A stretch of DNA of 64,000 nucleotides from Aphrocallistes beatrix (GCA_963281255.1 OY725496.1:186001-250000); one strand, 5' to 3'. Numbered from the stretch's first letter, positions 51,701 through 59,410 are shown. The notes: a model not told the origin generated them from the letters alone. Numbers and translations are program-made.

Positions 51701-54700
51701 GCTGCGTAGAAGGATTATTATAACTCATAAAACCTCCATACGGAACAGATGGCTGTGGAGTGGAGAGTTGTGACAAAATATCTTTTGTTACAACTGATCC
51801 TATAGCACCTGTGGGCTTAGCAATGCGAGTTTTTATCTTTTCAATTTGTCTCTGTATTTGATCCCATCCTTTATGATTCGGAGCTGGACACCCACAATAC
51901 TCACATACACTTGCTTTGGATAAGGTGGGTGAAGTGTATCCATCACAATCATTACAAATACAAGCACCTAATTGGATAATTTCTATGTGTTTGACCGGTT
52001 TATGATCACAGAAATCACAATTTTGAGAGTCATTTGATGGTTTTAAATACTCATTACACTCGCAAAGTGCACACATTCCTCTTTTTGTGCCGAATTCGTC
52101 TTCACCCATTCTCTAACCCGATAATAATTTTCAAATTAAAAAATATCAAAATAAGAGAGTAATAGGAAAGCAATTAATATAAATACAACTTAATGTTATA
52201 AAAATAAAGCGACTTATTATTGAATAAGTTTCAGAACAAAATTACTTATTTGTGCAATATTTAGTTATTAATATGTTTTTGCTAAATAAGTATAGCCTTA
52301 AAGTCGACCATTTTTATTACAATTTCTCTATTCAATAAATTACACTGATCTCGGGGGTGGAATATTAATGTAATGCAAATCGATACTCTATTTTAACCTT
52401 AAACTACTTCTATAAATAAACAACGATGCGATAAGACAATGTTTTATTAGTTAAGTTAAGAAATAAGTCACAAAATGAAAATCAGGAATAAATAAAAGTT
52501 TCAAAATAAGTTAGGGGGAAGTTAGTTAGAATTTATATTGGATAGAAAATTGAATTTGTTTACAAGCTAAAAAGCTTGTAAACAAAATTCAATTTTTCTA
52601 TCCAATATAAAAACATGACCCGACTTATCAACAGTGATTCCTTGCGGTTCAAAAAGTTCTCCCGGCATTTCCTTTCCTTTCTGACCAACTACTTGAATCA
52701 AGTCGCCGTATGGACTGAAGATCTTAACCTGATGAGACAGCAAATCTGAAACGACAAAATTATCATCGCTATCAATGCAGAAGTATTTTGCTTCGAGAAT
52801 TCTTATATCGCGGATTATCTCACGTTGAAGAACACCTTCCAATGAGAAGCTTTGTAGAGCATAAGTTGCTTTGTGAAATAATACAAATATTTCACTTGAA
52901 GTGACTCGAATATCTCGAGTTTGAGTATCAGTACATTTCGCGACTTTTAACGCAATTTTTCTTTTAAACTTAAGGTTAGCGAGTCGTATAACATTTACTT
53001 GTAGGTGCAAAAGGTCGCAGATATACATATATTTCACACCGTCCGAATCGATTCCGCTGTGTGAAAAGTCGAATGCTGTCTGGTCGATGATTTGTCCCGT
53101 CGTTTTATTAATTTTATTGAATTGATGCAGTCCACATGTTATGTAGAGAAATTGGTCGTAAATGCAAAGTCTTCGTGGAAGTTGAATGCTTTTTTCGCCT
53201 AATGAGTGTAAAAATTCGCCATTACTCCCAAAAACCTGTATGCGATCATTTAAACAGTCTGCGACGAAAATATTTTGAGTTTCAGGATCGATCGTAATCC
53301 CCCTCGGATGATTTAGCTCTTCCAACCCAATACCACGTTTTGACTTGTGCCATAATGGTTTAGTTCTAAGACATTGGCCAGAGCCTTTTATCTCATTTAT
53401 TTGGCAAATTTTTTGAAGTCCTTCTTCGAAAGATAGATCATCCCAAGTGACGAGGATATTTGGTATCTCAATTATGTTCTTTTCGATTTCTTTTTTCTCA
53501 CAATCAAGTGTCGTGAGAACTCTCTGGAGAGCTGGTTGTAAGTCATTCTGTTTTAAGCTCCCAAACATCGAACACCTCGCTTCTTCCAATTCGGTTACCT
53601 TAGTTTTGCGATCAGTGACAAACTTCTCATACTGATCCATTATGAAATCCAAATCACCAATTCGCTCATTCTCAATTGAGTCAAGACGGTTACGAACTGT
53701 TTGAAATTTAGTTTTAACTTGAATTTTCGCGTTCTGAATTTCTTTTCGCAATAAATCGAGTGGGTCATAGTCTTCCGACACATCAATTGATTCAAAACAA
53801 GCCATTTAAATCCGATTTTATAAAATTCACGAGTATTAATAAACAACCAAAAGTAAGAAATAATTTTTCAATTTTCTAAATCAACCTTATTTATATGGAA
53901 TTACCAAGTCAGCAGGCACATTTGCGGTTCTAAAAACCCCTTACTACCAAAAGCTGATGTGACTAAGTGATATCTACAAATGGCCTTGTTGGCATATGAA
54001 TACAACTTGCGCAACGTATTAGCCATGACTCATGTGATCTATAAAATGGAATCATTCGTGATAGAAGATGACAGAAATAAATTATCTGAATTTATCATGA
54101 AAATTCATTACACTTGAAATTTGATCTAAACCATATTACTAGTTATGGGTAGGTGTTAATTCCTAAAGATTTGCGTGTGCATACTCGTCGTAATGTATTT
54201 GGTTGCACAATCTTAGATTATGAACCACTGTATATTAAATGATAATAAGAAGGGAAGTTTCTCTAACATTGACCGTTTTAAAGCTAATTTTATTAACCTC
54301 ATTATGATTCTCTAATTAAAATTCTACTTTACTAAGACTGAGAGAGACATAATTGAAAAAGGATGGATTAAAATTTGCATACAGTTTATACTCTCTTTTT
54401 GCTAACCCTATTTTTTTTGCTAAACCTATAATAAATTTTATTGCAAATTCTTCCCTCCTACCATTTATACATTCATCCCTGCGGTTGGATTTATTGAAAA
54501 GTCTCTTATTTCTGAAATATTAATTTTAATCAGTTGGGGAATTGGGATACAAATTAATAATCGCCCAGGCTACTTTTCGAGAATAAACGTCTTTTAGAAT
54601 GGCAAACATTCTGAAAGTTTCCTTACAAAACTAGAATAGTTATAAATAATGGACATCCAGAAAGAGCCTAGTATTAAAAGGTCTCACTAGGCCTCCATTA

Positions 54701-57700
54701 GGCCAAAGTTAAATCTTATTATTTAGTAAATTTATCTTCAATCATTCAAGATACAGTAGAACTCAGTTAGTACATACTCATTTCTCTGAACCAAAATTCA
54801 TTTAATACATAGATTCCTATGTAATATCAACTCGGTTAGTACGTACTTACGGATAATACGGACTTTTTTCGCTTCCCGGAGGGGTACGTCTTATCCGAGT
54901 CCTACCGTATCACTGAGTGGAAAAGTGGCCTTATTTGAATATTAATACGACAGCAAAATTATAGATTTTCCCTCCTTTAAGATTAGAGATAAACTAGAAA
55001 GTCTACCTCAACCAATCTAAATGAGGTTTTAATTCCTTTATGAAACATGAATAGTCAAATCAAACTTGACCAATAGACATGAAACCAGAAGTGATACCTC
55101 CTCTTTATCCTGTCTAATGTAATATTAAAAGTAGACTCGGTTATTGTGTTAGTTTAAATTTTAAAGCATTTGAACATATCAGGTTCTCTAAGTAAAACTG
55201 GTCTGTTACTTTCATCTGGGGTTATACGTATTGTTCAAGTTTATCTGTCCATATTTGGTCAGATTATCCATTGAAATGTCTATTCAAATCCACTTTCAAA
55301 GTAGATTTAATGATATAATGAAAGCAGTTTACATCAAAAATAAGGTTATTTATTAGAGATTCAGTTTACAGGTATATACTACAGTAGAACTCGGGTAGTA
55401 CGTACCCCTCCGGAAGCGGAAAAAAGTACGTACTATCCGTAAGTACGTACTAACCGAGTTGATATTACATAGGAATCTATATAATAAATGAATTCTGGTT
55501 CAGAGAAATGAGTACGTACTAAGCCGAAGTATGTTGCATCCCGAGTACCTACAAACCGAGTTCTACTGTATTAGACTTTATTAGCAGTAAAGTAAAGTAA
55601 GAATTTCAACTTTGATCTATTCATAATATGCAAGATTGAAGCTCGTAGAGTAGAATGTACACACGTAGACATGAGCAATGGAACAAATCAAATTCTGAAT
55701 CTATAAAATATTTAACGTATTTCCCTTAGGAATGAATGGTACACATAGCACTTTGAGAAATGACTGCCATATTCGTGGCTATTACATATTAACAAGGTTG
55801 AAACCGATTAAACCGAATATCAGCATTCATGAATAGTTCCCTAACCGAATACGAATATTCGGGTACTTCAAATACATTCTGATACTGACCGATGTGGCCC
55901 TATTATGCGGAGTCGACTGTATATACATACCGTATTGCTTCGAATAAGCGGCCGGACGCTTATTTATTTCGTGCACCCTTTAGACCCGGCGCTTATTTTT
56001 TTCATTCGCTATTTTGACCCGGCGCTCTTTTTTTTGTTTACTACATTGACTGGCACTTTTATTTTTGCCACAACTGAGAATGTTAGTTCTATTAAAAAAG
56101 GATAATGTAATGTTTCAAAAAGCACTTGTATATATGCCACTACTGAGAATACTAGTTTGATATGATGTTCAGAGAACTAAAATGCCCCGGCGCTTATTCA
56201 GGGAAATACGGTATATCAAAAATTGTATACCAAATGACTTCATTCAAATGAAAAATAGCTTTTTCCTAATATAATTTTACGAAAGTACAAAGATATACTA
56301 GCTGCAGGGCCGTCAGAAGCTGATAAAAAGAGTTAAAGCCATTGTCGTTATGTTGTTATACGAGCCAGAACAAGAAGTTTCTGGAGGTTTCAGAACAAAA
56401 CAAATAGAAAACTGGATATAACATGAAATCCACCACGTACGTACATAGCATTAGGCACATGATTTGCTATCTACGTACGTGGTGGGTTAGGCACATCATT
56501 CTAATGGGAATAAACCAAAGAAATACAATCTAAATAAGAGGACAAATAACTAGAGCCAGTCACTCTATATCGAGATAGACTAGATATAGGGCATTAGTCG
56601 ATCCTCAAAAAGGATCTAGATCCAGATCCCGATCCTAACTTATAAAAGGCTCTTTGATCCGAAAACGATCCCCAAAAAGATCCTTTCAATAATAGTCAGA
56701 GGACTATCATTTTTAGTACAGCTCCTGGAAGGAGATGCCTTATGGCATGGACGGCGTGCAATGTCCGTCCGTCTGCGGCGTACTTAGTGCTTAAGTTAGT
56801 ATTCAAACCATAAAACACAAAAAAATATATTTAATCTCAACATAAATTTCAACACTTTCACCTCCAACTTGGGGATTAAAAAGAAAAAGGATCGGATCGA
56901 ATTAAGTAAAAGTTTCGATCCGATCTCGATCCTCAAAAAAAGGATCGCGATCCGAATCTTTCGATCATGGATCGAAAGATCCTAAGCCCTAAAATCCACC
57001 ATATACGTACATAGCATTAGGCACATGATTCCGTAACAATATTCTAGCTTAGTTTTAGAAGAATTCAACCACTTAGCCAAACATTATAACCAATTTGAAA
57101 TAGTTTTAAAATTGTAAATCCTGAATTGAACGTAAACAATATAAATGCTCTAATACGACTGAGTTCATTCATGATATAGGATAACGTGACCTCCACCAAA
57201 GCCTCTATCAAAGAATCAATTATATTATTAAATAATAGTACAAACCTGATCCAGATTCGCCTGTAACAACAATACACGTATCTTCTCTCGTTTTAGTCAC
57301 GATTTGGTGGGCAGCGTCTACTATGGAGAAGGGATGTGGAGGATTCTGGAACAACGCACTACCCTTATACTCCGCGACTGTTTCATCTCCGAACAATTTC
57401 TTATCCTAGATAAGATGGATATAGTCAGGGTCGCTTATTATGGACCACCAGGGGACCAAAAATGTTCATAATAGAGAGATCTCATATTAAGTGCACTTCG
57501 TATGTGAATAATGAAATTGGGACCAAAGGTTAGTTCATAATAAACGAATACAGTCAGGGTCGCTTATTGTAAACCACCAGGGACCAAACAATATGTTCAT
57601 AATAGAGATACAGTCAACTCCGCTTAATCGGGACAGGTCTCCAGGAACGGAATGGTTCTCTTACATAGAAGCTAATAGTAAATTTCATCGGCTAATTGGG

Positions 57701-59133
57701 AACTCCGCTTAATCGGGACAAAATATCCGGGACCAAAGTGTCCCAATTAAGCGGAGTCACCTGTACTTCATATTAAGCGAACTTGATTCAATACAAATCC
57801 TATCTAAAAAATGAAATTGGGACCAGGAGGTTAGTTCATAATAAGCGACCCTGACTGTACATGTGACTCCGCTTAATCGGGACACTTTGGTCCCGATTAA
57901 GCAGAGTTCCCAATTAACTGATGAAGTTTAGTATTAGCTTCTATGTATGGGAACCATTCCGTTCCTGGAGACTTTTCCCAATTAACCGGTGTCCCGATTA
58001 AGCGGAGTTGACTGTATTCATATAAAGCGACCCTGACTGTATATACAACTTAGATAGAAGATAAATTATGGAAATACTGTATAGACTCGAATAGTAGCTG
58101 GCCTTCAAATAATCGATTCCCTCGATAATCACCCCTAAAGAGGGGCTGCAATTTTTGCTACCCCTTAGAATAAAGTTCTACGGTGAATTCTTCCCTCTCA
58201 CCACCATTTATCTAATCATTCGGATGGTTGTATTCATTGAAAAGTATCTTATACAGTCAAAGGGGTTTCTTTCTGGTAAAAAAACCCCACTCCGATTGTA
58301 TCTGAAATATTATTTTTCACATCATGTGGAAATGGGGCTAGTAGCAGATATACAGTATTCAAATTATCGGATATTCAATCACTGAAAGATCTATATATTA
58401 ATTAACAAATAGTTTTTTTTTAATAAAGTTGTTTGAAAAAATAGATGCACATAATAAAAGTAAGGATTGTAAAAAATTGAGAAAAACAATATCGAAATCT
58501 TTCGCATAAGTGGCCCTATTCACACGAACATAATCTCTATAAATATTGTTCGAGGAAACTCAATTGGTATGGTGTAAATAGTTCGACTTTCCAAAACAGG
58601 AAATAGTTCACATAAAAACCACCATTAATCCTAATGATAAAAAGTCGAACTATTTCCTTTTTCGAAAATTCGAACCATTTCCGTATTACCCTTGATAATA
58701 TGTCAGATCAACTCGAATTTTGTTTTAGATTCTCCAATTCTCAGAGTTAGTTAGTCCTATAAATGCCTAAATGAACTCTGGATAGATATAAGATATGAAA
58801 TTAGTGGAAGAGGTCGGAGGGACAGTTTCTATTGATATCACAATGTTTACACTTGTTTAATTTTGTATTCAATGGGTTGTGCCACTTTGGCAAAAGTGGC
58901 ACACATTAGAATGTGTTCCAATACTTTTGGCCAAGCAGTGTAAGCGATCACATTATAAATTCAGCACATACCTCATATGGGTTGACAGCTATAAGAGATT
59001 CTCCAATGTACGAATAAATATGTTCTGATTCATAACGCATCTTGAGGTTGAGTATAAAAGTGTCCAAGGTTATGTCGTCTACTTGAATGAAGTTAGGCAA
59101 ACCTTCAGGCATCTTACGGCGTGAGGGCTTCAT
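39745..59133 (-). CDS. Class I unconventional myosin, Myo1D/Myo31DF-like, 11 exons, 1002 residues
   Basis: An actin-based motor that links membranes to actin. Exons read on the minus strand: 59133-58972, 57405-57246, 49226-48929, 48523-48298, 46589-46402, 45789-45536, 42984-42686, 42463-42153, 41730-41415, 40983-40807, 40362-39745. All joins are GT-AG with matching phases and total 1002 residues, close to Myo1D. Motor motifs: P-loop GESGSGKT (split by the 8-kb intron), switch I 'NTNSSRFLKY', switch II 'DIYGFE', actin-contact 'SPLYVRCIRPN'. Then comes an IQ motif ('IQCIYRRHLARKR') with a degenerate second one, and a TH1 lipid-binding tail ('LVLTDKHLYRL'). The start is the first ATG, just after an in-frame TAA; Met8 is an alternative. 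Odd points: Leu replaces the usual Gly in NSSRFG, and Ser replaces Ala in the P-loop. Four genes lie inside its introns. Confidence 0.9.
40472..40690. mobile_element. MITE related to 1790-1975, in a myosin intron
   Basis: Starts ACCGTCTATCCCTGAATAAGC and ends near TTCGCTTATACAGGGGAAGACGTTA. The interior matches the 1790-1975 element. The ends are eroded. Confidence 0.65.
41780..42140. repeat. A+T-rich dispersed repeat in a myosin intron
   Basis: Blocks 'TCAAAATTTCAAAATTATAG', 'GCACTTTGGGGGTTTTAT' and 'GTCCAAAAAGGGCCTTTTTGAAATTTTCAAATTTTGTGCACTTTGGCGAAATTTAATC' have diverged relatives at about 2870-2960, 24790-25400, 27650-27750 and 47950-48000. The type is unknown; no clear ends. Confidence 0.4.
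43139..43360. mobile_element. CATACATGC-ended element carrying an internal hairpin
   Basis: A copy of the 'TCCCGCTTTTT' family (compare 59529-59722). It contains an inverted duplication at 43196-43273 with about 37-bp arms ('TAGAATTGTCCCGCTTTTCA...' and its complement, one or two mismatches) that the other copies lack. Confidence 0.65.
43711..44829 (-). CDS. Zinc transporter of the ZnT/SLC30 family, 372 residues, nested in a myosin intron
   Basis: A cation-diffusion-facilitator exchanger that moves Zn2+ out of the cytosol into vesicles in exchange for H+. Six membrane segments are visible. The transport-site HxxxD pair is complete (His97/Asp101 in 'TDSAHMLSDF' and His220/Asp224 in 'LIHCIGDIVQS'), which marks zinc selectivity of the ZnT2/3/4/8 type. 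The cytosolic C-domain has 'VEKIHDLRVW' and ends in a Cys pair 'CPLC'. The N-terminus holds a Cys/His cluster 'NNCSCH'. The loop between segments 4 and 5 lacks the usual His-rich stretch. It is a single exon on the same strand as the myosin, between myosin exons 6 (45789-45536) and 7 (42984-42686). Confidence 0.92.
   Translation of the reverse strand: MCSKGEITHLKSSSKHGVLYVSDSNTTLCESSKGRIEVLKYNNCSCHSSSQSWKSNKTREALLKLSFAAFLAIVFTIAEAVGGYLSSSLAVLTDSAHMLSDFFGFIVSLVSLIISKRKPNKKMHFGFYRAEVLGAVFSVVIIWIVTALLVYEGIQRVIHLDYDINADVMLITATAGLYINVLLSLVLLIPVPKFLLEKDVDNTQPSEKVENINIRAALIHCIGDIVQSIGVIIAGVVIRFRPEWKVADPICTFVFSILVTITTINILRDAVHILMEGAPGHIKDEEIKALLFDFPGVEKIHDLRVWNVNSTRLCISVHLVVDMTKKSEYLLESVLDALDTKFNIDFPTIQIEDINSGGYLNCPLCLDVDKIH
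46085..46183. mobile_element. piggyBac-like MITE, 99 bp, TTAA flanks
   Basis: TTAA at 46081-46084 and 46184-46187 encloses inverted ends CCGTAGAATGCCCA / TGGGCATTCTACAG (13 of 14 match). The interior 'CACTGGGGACAGTGTCCCC' forms a small hairpin. TTAA duplication is the hallmark of piggyBac. No coding. Confidence 0.8.
46672..47269. mobile_element. MITE family 1, split by a mariner-like insertion
   Basis: The left part 46672-46754 and right part 47183-47269 rejoin into one normal family member (CAGTCGACTCCGC...GCGGAGTCGACTG, TA flanks). The interruption occurs in the conserved 'GAAGCTAATACAAAATATT' core. Confidence 0.92.
46757..47180 (+). mobile_element. Non-autonomous mariner/Tc1-like element with a transposase N-terminal remnant
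   Basis: 424 bp with ends TAGGGTGTTTCA / TGAAACACCCTG (11 of 12 inverted) and TA duplications (46755-46756, 47181-47182). From 46877 an ATG opens 'MDKLDDKQKKIKMVEFYHKN', which looks like the first helix of a helix-turn-helix transposase, then degenerates. The rest of the transposase is missing. Confidence 0.8.
48123..48276. mobile_element. MITE family 1 copy beside a myosin splice donor
   Basis: TIRs CAGTCAACTACGCTTAATAGGG / TAAGCGGAGTCGACTG with TA flanks. It ends about 20 bp from the GTATGT donor (48297) of myosin exon 4. Confidence 0.88.
49527..50582 (-). CDS. Zinc-binding, Pro/Gln-rich protein with 12-residue repeats (351 residues)
   Basis: Family not recognised. The N-terminus (1-85) holds two copies of a Cys-rich unit: 'CALCEDCKEYTKP...SCDYCDHKP.YH' and 'CICNDCDGYTSP...CEYCGCPAPNH', each with the spacing of a zinc knuckle or ribbon. 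A Pro/Gln-rich low-complexity middle follows, with six tandem 'HSGMPAQG' repeats (a 36-bp DNA unit at 49740-49965). After a Ser run encoded by an ACT microsatellite, the C-terminus has 'CKNPNC...DFCGRTCAKQC', another likely zinc site of a type seen in fungal and animal proteins. There is no signal peptide. It is a single exon inside the 8-kb myosin intron. Its N-terminal half is duplicated in the gene at 51036-52109. Confidence 0.75.
   Translation of the reverse strand: MGEDKFGTKRGMCALCEDCKEYTKPTNNSQSCDYCDHKPVYHIEVIQLGACICNDCDGYTSPTLSKASECEYCGCPAPNHKGWDQIQRQVEKIKNRSAKPTGAIESVVTKPISAPPQPNPSTMAQGMHQIPDPQPNIQFGGGIVGYNNPPSQPQVQAQYTKQQSQPGPQGAAYGNQFSSQPLPQQPAYNPMSQGMTSQGHQHYPNPGTVPQHSGMPAQGYPPQHSGMPAQGYQPQHSGMPAQGHPPQHSGMPAQGHPPQHSGMPAQGHPSHHSGMPAQGHPQQQYAMPQHPPNSSSSSSSSGQAGGYAGFFTGTSGADKCKNPNCTRSKRAKEDGSGFYDFCGRTCAKQCP
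49740..49972. repeat. 36-bp coding minisatellite (six units)
   Basis: Unit CCTTGTGCTGGCATACCACTATG... with starts spaced exactly 36 bp (about 49750, 49786, 49822, 49858, 49894, 49930). It encodes the HSGMPAQG repeats on the minus strand. Open frames on the plus strand here are by-products of the repeat. Confidence 0.95.
50583..51035. other. Spacer between two nested genes
   Basis: A+T-rich. The first 70 bp (5' flank of the 49527-50582 gene) are nearly identical to the 5' flank of the hybrid gene at 52110-52180. Nothing else seen. Confidence 0.5.
51036..52109 (-). CDS. Hybrid gene: zinc-unit N-terminus fused to B-box-type coiled coil (357 residues)
   Basis: Residues 1 to about 165 match the N-terminus of the gene at 49527-50582, including both Cys-rich units and the landmark 'YTKQQSQP'. 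The first unit has lost a residue ('CALCECNEY' for 'CALCEDCKEY'), which alters its Cys spacing. Residues about 185-310 match the coiled-coil region of the NHL gene at 52567-53805 ('LNSIENEKICELD', 'DLQPALKK', 'NFVTWNDSSFEKTLQKLC'). A unique tail of about 45 residues replaces the NHL part. There is a single exon and no disabling mutation. Function unknown; it may recruit partners through the coiled coil and the zinc unit. Confidence 0.8.
   Translation of the reverse strand: MGEDEFGTKRGMCALCECNEYLKPSNDSQNCDFCDHKPVKHIEIIQLGACICNDCDGYTSPTLSKASVCEYCGCPAPNHKGWDQIQRQIEKIKTRIAKPTGAIGSVVTKDILSQLSTPQPSVPYGGFMSYNNPSTQPFYADQAQYTKQQSQPLFSQKPKLQIHPYVQKSDAFEKYNELEKFQREVRNAKSQVRAKFEFYRNCLNSIENEKICELDVISEKYEELFSYHQANLLEMEIVKSRMSKFKEADLQPALKKITSTLDNNKKMIEKSNIKIPDNFVTWNDSSFEKTLQKLCNIVDVECLKGPDFKQLPIDNAPLYTYTPHPSCTNEHGFTNVTEYLLGDKNSNPYEHRLQKKN
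52110..52531. other. Spacer between hybrid gene and NHL gene
   Basis: The first roughly 70 bp duplicate the 5' flank of the 49527-50582 gene; the rest is A+T-rich with no gene visible. Confidence 0.5.
52532..52611. repeat. Inverted repeat across the 3' end of the NHL gene
   Basis: Left arm 52532-52568 and right arm 52573-52611 pair over about 37 bp (two single-base indels) with a 4-base loop. The right arm encodes the last residues of the NHL protein; its stop codon (52567-52569) lies at the hairpin centre. Confidence 0.9.
52567..53805 (-). CDS. Coiled-coil/NHL-repeat protein (412 residues), TRIM-NHL-like without RING or B-box
   Basis: Residues about 12-150 form a helical region like the coiled coil that follows B-boxes in TRIM proteins. 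From about 155 on there are NHL-type beta-propeller repeats: 'GLEELNHPRGITIDPETQNIFVADCLNDRIQVF' and, at the end, 'MPGELFEPQGITVDKSGHVFILDR', with weaker blades between. NHL propellers bind RNA or protein; with no RING a ubiquitin-ligase role is unlikely. A single exon in the same myosin intron as the two genes above. The C-terminus ends abruptly at a DNA hairpin (52532-52611), so the last blade may be shortened. Confidence 0.85.
   Translation of the reverse strand: MACFESIDVSEDYDPLDLLRKEIQNAKIQVKTKFQTVRNRLDSIENERIGDLDFIMDQYEKFVTDRKTKVTELEEARCSMFGSLKQNDLQPALQRVLTTLDCEKKEIEKNIIEIPNILVTWDDLSFEEGLQKICQINEIKGSGQCLRTKPLWHKSKRGIGLEELNHPRGITIDPETQNIFVADCLNDRIQVFGSNGEFLHSLGEKSIQLPRRLCIYDQFLYITCGLHQFNKINKTTGQIIDQTAFDFSHSGIDSDGVKYMYICDLLHLQVNVIRLANLKFKRKIALKVAKCTDTQTRDIRVTSSEIFVLFHKATYALQSFSLEGVLQREIIRDIRILEAKYFCIDSDDNFVVSDLLSHQVKIFSPYGDLIQVVGQKGKEMPGELFEPQGITVDKSGHVFILDRKIEFCLQAF
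54754..54907. mobile_element. MITE family 5 (CAGTAGAACTCGGTTAGTACGTAC), eroded copy
   Basis: Left end CAGTAGAACTCAGTTAGTAC, right end CCGAGTCCTACCG, TA on both sides. The interior matches the reverse complement of 55382-55568. Confidence 0.8.
55382..55568. mobile_element. MITE family 5, complete copy in opposite orientation
   Basis: Ends CAGTAGAACTCGGGTAGTACG / CCGAGTTCTACTG with TA flanks; pogo-like termini. It shares 'GAAGCGGAAAAAAGT' and 'TCAGAGAAATGAGTA' blocks with the 54754 copy. Confidence 0.88.
55877..55918. mobile_element. MITE family 1, right-end fragment
   Basis: Only CTGACCGATGTGGCCCTATTATGCGGAGTCGACTG remains, followed by TA. Confidence 0.75.
55930..56211. mobile_element. Element with CCGTATT...AATACGG ends and GGCGCTTATT repeats
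   Basis: Left end CCGTATTGCTTCGAATAAGCGG, right end CGGCGCTTATTCAGGGAAATACGG, TA flanks. It has several internal 'CCCGGCGCTTATTT' motifs. The right end resembles the 1790-1975 element. Confidence 0.7.
56424..57030. repeat. GATCC/GGATC-rich repeat bounded by a direct duplication
   Basis: A 40-bp sequence ('AAATCCACCACGTACGTACATAGCATT...') at 56424-56463 recurs at 56991-57030. Between them are many GATCC, CGATCC and GGATCG motifs (56605-56985), plus the 34-bp segment (56861-56894) whose exact reverse complement lies at the decarboxylase 4 breakpoint. At 56430-56485 'CCACCACGTACGTA' also pairs with 'TACGTACGTGGTGG'. The element type is unknown. Confidence 0.6.
57611..57763. mobile_element. MITE family 2, inserted in a family 3 copy
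   Basis: Ends CAGTCAACTCCGCTTAATCGGGAC / TTAAGCGGAGTCACCTG with TA at both sides. Removing it restores a normal family 3 sequence ('CATAATAGAGATACTTCATATTAAGCG'). Confidence 0.9.
57860..58014. mobile_element. MITE family 2, second copy in the stack
   Basis: Starts CATGTGACTCCGCTTAATCGGGAC, ends TTAAGCGGAGTTGACTG, TA flanks. It lies in opposite internal orientation to the copy at 57611. Confidence 0.85.
58040..58971. other. First myosin intron, remaining part
   Basis: No gene or repeat with clear ends is recognised between the MITE stack and exon 1. An open + strand frame at 58155-58385 shows no protein family. Confidence 0.4.
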
Positions 59134-59189
59134 TTAGGATGTTGGGAGATCGTAAATATCTCGAGATATTGGCTAATTTCCGGGATGGG

Positions 59190-59410
59190 ATCTGTCAGGT
59201 AATAAGATTCCTCAAATATTTATTTTCGGGCTCGGGCGGGCATAATTTAATTATTTTACCACATTTTGGGCATGCCTAATTTCCGGGATGGGACGAGTCA
59301 AGATGCCTAATCTCCGGGACGGGACAGAAAAGGTACCTAATTTCCTGGACGGGACGGGTTAAGATACCTAATCTCCGGGACGGTCCCGTCCCGTCCCGGA
59401 AATTAGGCAT
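59190..59410. repeat. Degenerate tandem repeat 'GCCTAATTTCCGGGACGGGAC'
   Basis: At least five imperfect units of about 28-33 bp, the last partly inverted ('GGACGGTCCCGTCCCGTCCCGGAAATTAGGCATGCCC'). G/C-rich in an A+T-rich setting. Confidence 0.7.

Larger units (their letters stand above)
53806..57245. other. Rest of the large myosin intron, transposon-rich
   Basis: It holds the promoter side of the NHL gene, two MITEs of the CAGTAGAACTCGG family, a family 1 fragment, the 55930-56211 element, and the GATCC-rich repeat (56424-57030). No further exon is seen. Confidence 0.5.
57422..58039. mobile_element. Four-element nested MITE stack
   Basis: An outer family 3 element (AGTCAGGGTCGCTTATT...AAAGCGACCCTGACTG, 57422-57548 plus 58017-58039) is interrupted by a second family 3 element (57551-57857), which is itself interrupted by a family 2 element (57611-57763). 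Another family 2 element (57860-58014) lies at the TA next to the second family 3 copy. Each join shows TA duplication. The intact family 3 copy at 60871-61056 serves as reference. Confidence 0.85.

Noticed and set aside
58155..58385. 76-residue plus-strand ORF in the first myosin intron
   Set aside because: A+T-driven composition, no domain, and no promoter or splice context; treated as chance.
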